A stretch of 8,650 nt of DNA, from NCBI GenBank assembly GCA_020861125.1, contig JAJBSZ010000189.1, positions 1 to 8,650 of the forward strand, given 5' to 3'. The notes beneath the pieces were generated by a model that ran no database searches, was not told the origin of the DNA, and saw only the letters and a list, made by a program, of their open reading frames with translations. Both the position numbers and the translations under genes were made by a program. How positions within the stretch are numbered: position 1 is the first letter of the stretch; the number at the start of each line of letters is the position of its first letter. Source of the DNA: Planctomycetota bacterium. GTDB taxonomy: Bacteria; Planctomycetota; SZUA-567. Below are positions 6,346 through 8,650 of this stretch, piece after piece.

Positions 6346-7180
6346 TGCCACGCCCTCCGGCCGCCACCGCCGCACCGGCGATGGCAGCCGATCGTTCGGT
6401 GTCGCCGGCCTTGCGCACCAGATTGCTCAGGCTGCGGATATCGCGCATGCTGAGGCCGGCAAACACGCTGTTGTCGAAAAGTCTGACCAGCCGCATCTTC
6501 CCCAACGCCTGGCAGATGGCCTGGAGGGCCGGCCCGTCGTCCGACCCGTCGTACTGGCGGCAGAGCGCCCGCAGGTCCGGATCGTGGCCGTTTCGTTCCA
6601 AAGACAGCAGGAACAGGAACAGGTCGCGGATTTTGAACTTCCCCAGGTGTTCCTCCGGAATGTCTTCCTCGAAGTCGATAAAATGCACCACCCCGTCCTT
6701 GACCGTCAAGTTTTTGATTTGCGACCCGCCGTGGGCAAAGCCGCTGTCGTGCAGCCGGCGCAGTTGCGCCAGGGCGCGGTGGATCAGGTCGCGGTCGGCC
6801 GGCCGTTCGCGCAGGACGATCTCCAGCGTCTGCCCGACGTCGGACATAACGAAATACTCTTCGTCGACGTGCAGCACCTCCGGCACCGGCAGGCCGTTGG
6901 CCGCCAGCCGGCGCAGCACCCCCGCTTCAAAACTGACGTTGTCCCCCGCCAGGCGGCGGGGCGGCAGGACCAGCAGGTTGTCCGTAAGGCGGTAGAGGAT
7001 GGTTTGGGCCAGCCAGCCCACCGGGTTTTTGTTGCGGCGCCGTTTTTTGACATAGACCCGCTGGCCATTTATCTGATGGGCGGAGACCTGATGGCTGGCG
7101 TCGAGTATTTCCTGGGGCAACGTATACGGCATAGCGGCCAATTCACTATAAAGCCGGAGGCGGGCGGCCCGCTCCGGCAT
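6338..7180 (-). CDS. Kinase-fold protein of the lipopolysaccharide-kinase / BUD32-like group, atypical catalytic loop
   Basis: A predicted cytoplasmic protein of about 280 residues with the small-kinase fold. Visible elements are the ATP-lysine segment V-Y-V-K-K (Lys45 likely), helix C F-E-A-G-V-L-R-R-L (Glu85), hinge region Y-F-V-M-S-D (109-114), the catalytic loop A-H-G-G-S-Q-I-K-N (149-157) and the metal-binding I-D-F-E (168-171). The loop keeps His150 and Asn157, but the position normally held by the catalytic Asp (H-G-D or H-R-D) is Gly152. It directly precedes and overlaps the MsbA-type gene, suggesting phosphorylation of a lipid A or core sugar, or a regulatory role at the envelope. 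The start is uncertain. ATG 7180 is chosen because it lies just downstream of a good promoter, although no clear ribosome site precedes it. ATG 7132 is an alternative, and TTG 7237 lies in the promoter. The C-terminal tail is Ala/Gly-rich low complexity. Confidence 0.72.
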   Translation of the reverse strand: MPERAARLRLYSELAAMPYTLPQEILDASHQVSAHQINGQRVYVKKRRRNKNPVGWLAQTILYRLTDNLLVLPPRRLAGDNVSFEAGVLRRLAANGLPVPEVLHVDEEYFVMSDVGQTLEIVLRERPADRDLIHRALAQLRRLHDSGFAHGGSQIKNLTVKDGVVHFIDFEEDIPEEHLGKFKIRDLFLFLLSLERNGHDPDLRALCRQYDGSDDGPALQAICQALGKMRLVRLFDNSVFAGLSMRDIRSLSNLVRKAGDTERSAAIAGAAVAAGGRGNG

Positions 7181-7207
7181 TTCTGACAGATAGTAAGGTA
7201 CGGGTCC

Positions 7208-7237
7208 AGTATACCGTACCGCCGGCCGGTAACGCAA
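7208..7237 (-). promoter_or_regulatory. Sigma-70-type promoter for the kinase-msbA operon
   Basis: On the minus strand, TTGCGT (7237-7232) is followed after 18 bp by TATACT (7213-7208). The -10 matches five of six consensus bases and the -35 the key TTG. Transcription would start near 7201, about 20 nt before ATG 7180. The site lies in the 158 bp spacer between this operon and the divergent SPFH gene. Confidence 0.5.
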
Positions 7238-7338
7238 GGGCCCGGAGGAAATCCCGACCGCTCGGCGCCCGGGTTTCGCCTTGCCCGGCCAACCGGGAGC
7301 GGGTACCTTTTGCTAGGATACAGGGAGGAGATCGGAAG

Positions 7339-8454
7339 ATGGGGATATTTGACAGCATCAAGGACAAGGCGTTTGGCCAGTTCATCGACGTCATCGAATG
7401 GGTGGATGCTACCCGGAACACCCTGGTGTGGAAATTTCCGCGTGGCGACAACGAGATCAAGAACGGCGCCCAGTTGATCGTCCGGGAAAGCCAGGCTGCG
7501 GTGTTCCTCCATGAAGGGGAGTTGGGGGACGTTTTCGGCCCGGGCCGGGTGGAGCTCACCACCAACAACATCCCCATTCTCAACACCCTGCGAAGCTGGC
7601 GCTACGGCTTCAATTCGCCCTTCAAGGCCGACGTCTATTTCGTCAATACCCGGCATTTCACCGACCAGAAATGGGGCACGGCCAATCCGATCATGATGCG
7701 GGACGCGGAATTCGGTCCCGTCCGACTCCGCGCTTTCGGCAACTACGCTTTCAGCGTCTCCGATCCCGGCAAGTTCATCAAGACCATGGCGGGAACGGCA
7801 CCGCTCCTGGTGTCGGAAGACGTCTCCGGACAACTACGGAACATCCTGGTGTCCCGTTTCGCCGACGCCCTGGGCGAGGCCAAAATACCGGCCCTGGATC
7901 TCGCCGCCCACTACACCGAAATGGGCGATTTCCTCCGCAACCTGCTTTTTGACGATTTTGAGGAATACGGCATCACCCTGAACAAATTTCTTATCGAAAA
8001 CATCAGTCTGCCGCCGGCGGTGGAGGAGGCGCTGGACAAGCGCACGCAGATGGGAGTGCTGGGCGACATGAACCGCTACACCCAGTTCCAGGCCGCCAAT
8101 GCGCTGGGGGACGCCGCCAAAAATCCCGGTGCGGCCGGCAATATCATGGGAACCCTCGCCGGCATCAACCTGGGCGGCATCGTCGGCGGTAATCTCCAGG
8201 GCGCCGCCGCCGGGTCCACCACGCCCCCGGGCCCGCCGCCCCTGCCCGCTCCGACCGCTTGGTACGTGGGTATCGACGGCAAACAGGAAGGTCCGCTGGA
8301 CGCCACCGCCCTGCAGGAAAGGGTCGCCGCCGGTACCGTGACCGGCGACACGCTGGTCTGGCGACAGGGTCTGGACGGCTGGCAGCGGGCGTCGGACCAG
8401 CCGGAGCTGTCGGGGCTTATTCCCGCAACGCCGCCACCCCTGCCGCCGTCGTAA
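7339..8454 (+). CDS. SPFH-domain protein (YdjI-like) with C-terminal GYF_2 domain
   Basis: SPFH proteins form membrane-associated oligomeric scaffolds. The 371-residue protein starts at ATG 7339 after a strong GGAGGAG (7324-7330). Residues 1-235 are the SPFH part of the YdjI / 'virion core protein' type. Landmarks are the N-terminal M-G-I-F-D, V-I-E-W (18-21), L-V-W-K-F-P (29-34), I-x-N-G-A-Q-L-I-V-R-E-S-Q-A-A-V-F (40-56), F-G-P-G-R (66-70), the acidic F-D-D-F-E-E-Y-G-I (204-212) and L-P-P-A-V-E-E-A-L-D-K-R (224-235). No transmembrane helix precedes it. A Gly/Ala-rich stretch (260-292) follows, then a proline-rich linker, P-P-G-P-P-P-L-P (297-304). A GYF_2 domain occupies about 307-357 (W-Y-V-G-x-D-G-K-Q-E-G-P, then L-V-W-R-Q-G-L-D-G-W). 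The end is P-P-P-L-P-P-S. A zinc-ribbon gene follows 54 bp later on the same strand. In Bacillus subtilis, YdjI-like SPFH proteins work with zinc-ribbon and PspA-type partners in membrane maintenance. Confidence 0.88.
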   Translation: MGIFDSIKDKAFGQFIDVIEWVDATRNTLVWKFPRGDNEIKNGAQLIVRESQAAVFLHEGELGDVFGPGRVELTTNNIPILNTLRSWRYGFNSPFKADVYFVNTRHFTDQKWGTANPIMMRDAEFGPVRLRAFGNYAFSVSDPGKFIKTMAGTAPLLVSEDVSGQLRNILVSRFADALGEAKIPALDLAAHYTEMGDFLRNLLFDDFEEYGITLNKFLIENISLPPAVEEALDKRTQMGVLGDMNRYTQFQAANALGDAAKNPGAAGNIMGTLAGINLGGIVGGNLQGAAAGSTTPPGPPPLPAPTAWYVGIDGKQEGPLDATALQERVAAGTVTGDTLVWRQGLDGWQRASDQPELSGLIPATPPPLPPS

Positions 8455-8508
8455 TCCGCCCCGCGCCAGTGTGGGTAATGGAATCCGGTGTTGTAAGGGA
8501 GGCGGTAC

Positions 8509-8650
8509 GTGGACGCGCAAGAGGCTGAGGAAGAACTGCGAAGAGGCCGCACCACCGACGCCGCCGTGCCGCCTGGCGCCCGCCAGTTTCCTTGCGTAAA
8601 CTGCGCCGGACCGCTTCTTTACATGCCGGGCACCACCCATCTCCGCTGCC
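8509..8650 (+). CDS. Zinc-ribbon (TFIIB/YdjG-like) protein, N-terminal fragment
   Basis: The frame runs from GTG 8509 to the window edge, giving 47 residues. The start is fixed by an AAGGGAGG ribosome site at 8495-8502, six bases ahead, and by the fit of the protein; no better ATG exists upstream in frame. After a charged leader (D-A-Q-E-A-E-E-E-L-R-R) comes F-P-C-V-N-C-A-G-P-L-L-Y-M-P-G-T and then L-R-C. This gives the C-x-x-C (29, 32) and third Cys (47) of a zinc ribbon, with the fourth expected just beyond the edge. This C-P-N-C-G-G-P-L-like ribbon is common at the start of proteins encoded beside YdjI-type SPFH genes, often mis-named PriA-like. It probably forms one transcription unit with the SPFH gene. 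The rest of the protein, including any membrane segment, is not visible. Confidence 0.75.
   Translation, partial: MDAQEAEEELRRGRTTDAAVPPGARQFPCVNCAGPLLYMPGTTHLRC

Noticed and set aside
7304..7320. Promoter -10 candidates (TACCTT; extended TGCTAGGAT) for the SPFH gene
   Set aside because: TACCTT has only weak -10 and -35 matches. The extended -10 would start transcription within the ribosome binding site. A promoter probably exists in this spacer, but I cannot place it.

Overview
The window is GC-rich DNA from a Gram-negative bacterium. An MsbA-type lipid A flippase, a periplasmic solute-binding protein with a Sec signal and a sigma-54-like promoter support this. A proteobacterial or Desulfobacterota-type host fits, but no gene here fixes the taxon. 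Genes are tightly packed, with 7-20 nt overlaps in the operons. Many long antisense reading frames exist only as shadows of the high-GC coding strands.

Left part (1-4430). The 3' end of an FCD-domain GntR regulator is followed on the same strand by an Ldh2-family (malate/lactate-type, NAD(P)-dependent) dehydrogenase. That dehydrogenase is interrupted by a single in-frame amber codon at 578-580. Converging on it from the opposite strand is a complete polar-amino-acid-type (PAAT) ABC importer operon. In transcription order it encodes the periplasmic binding protein, two membrane permeases and the ATPase. A candidate sigma-54 promoter lies upstream of the binding protein, and a stable hairpin sits between it and the first permease. 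A near-perfect rho-independent terminator for the plus strand lies inside the ATPase gene, antisense to it, about 400 bp past the dehydrogenase stop. The binding protein keeps the arginine that holds the ligand carboxylate but seems to lack two residues that hold an alpha-amino group. The ligand may therefore not be an ordinary amino acid. A 2-hydroxy or 2-oxo acid linked to the neighbouring dehydrogenase is one speculative option.

Middle part (4431-7240). A 240 bp spacer separates the importer from a two-gene minus-strand operon. The operon encodes a small kinase-fold protein, with the catalytic Asp of its catalytic loop replaced by Gly, followed by an MsbA-type ABC exporter overlapping it by 8 nt. 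A lipopolysaccharide or envelope role is likely. A good sigma-70-type promoter precedes the kinase gene.

Right part (7240-8650). Divergent from that operon is an SPFH-domain protein with a C-terminal GYF_2 domain flanked by proline-rich motifs. The start of a zinc-ribbon protein follows, cut by the window edge. The pair resembles the YdjI (SPFH) and YdjG (zinc-ribbon) partners of the PspA-type membrane-stress system of Bacillus subtilis. The right half of the window therefore looks devoted to the envelope.
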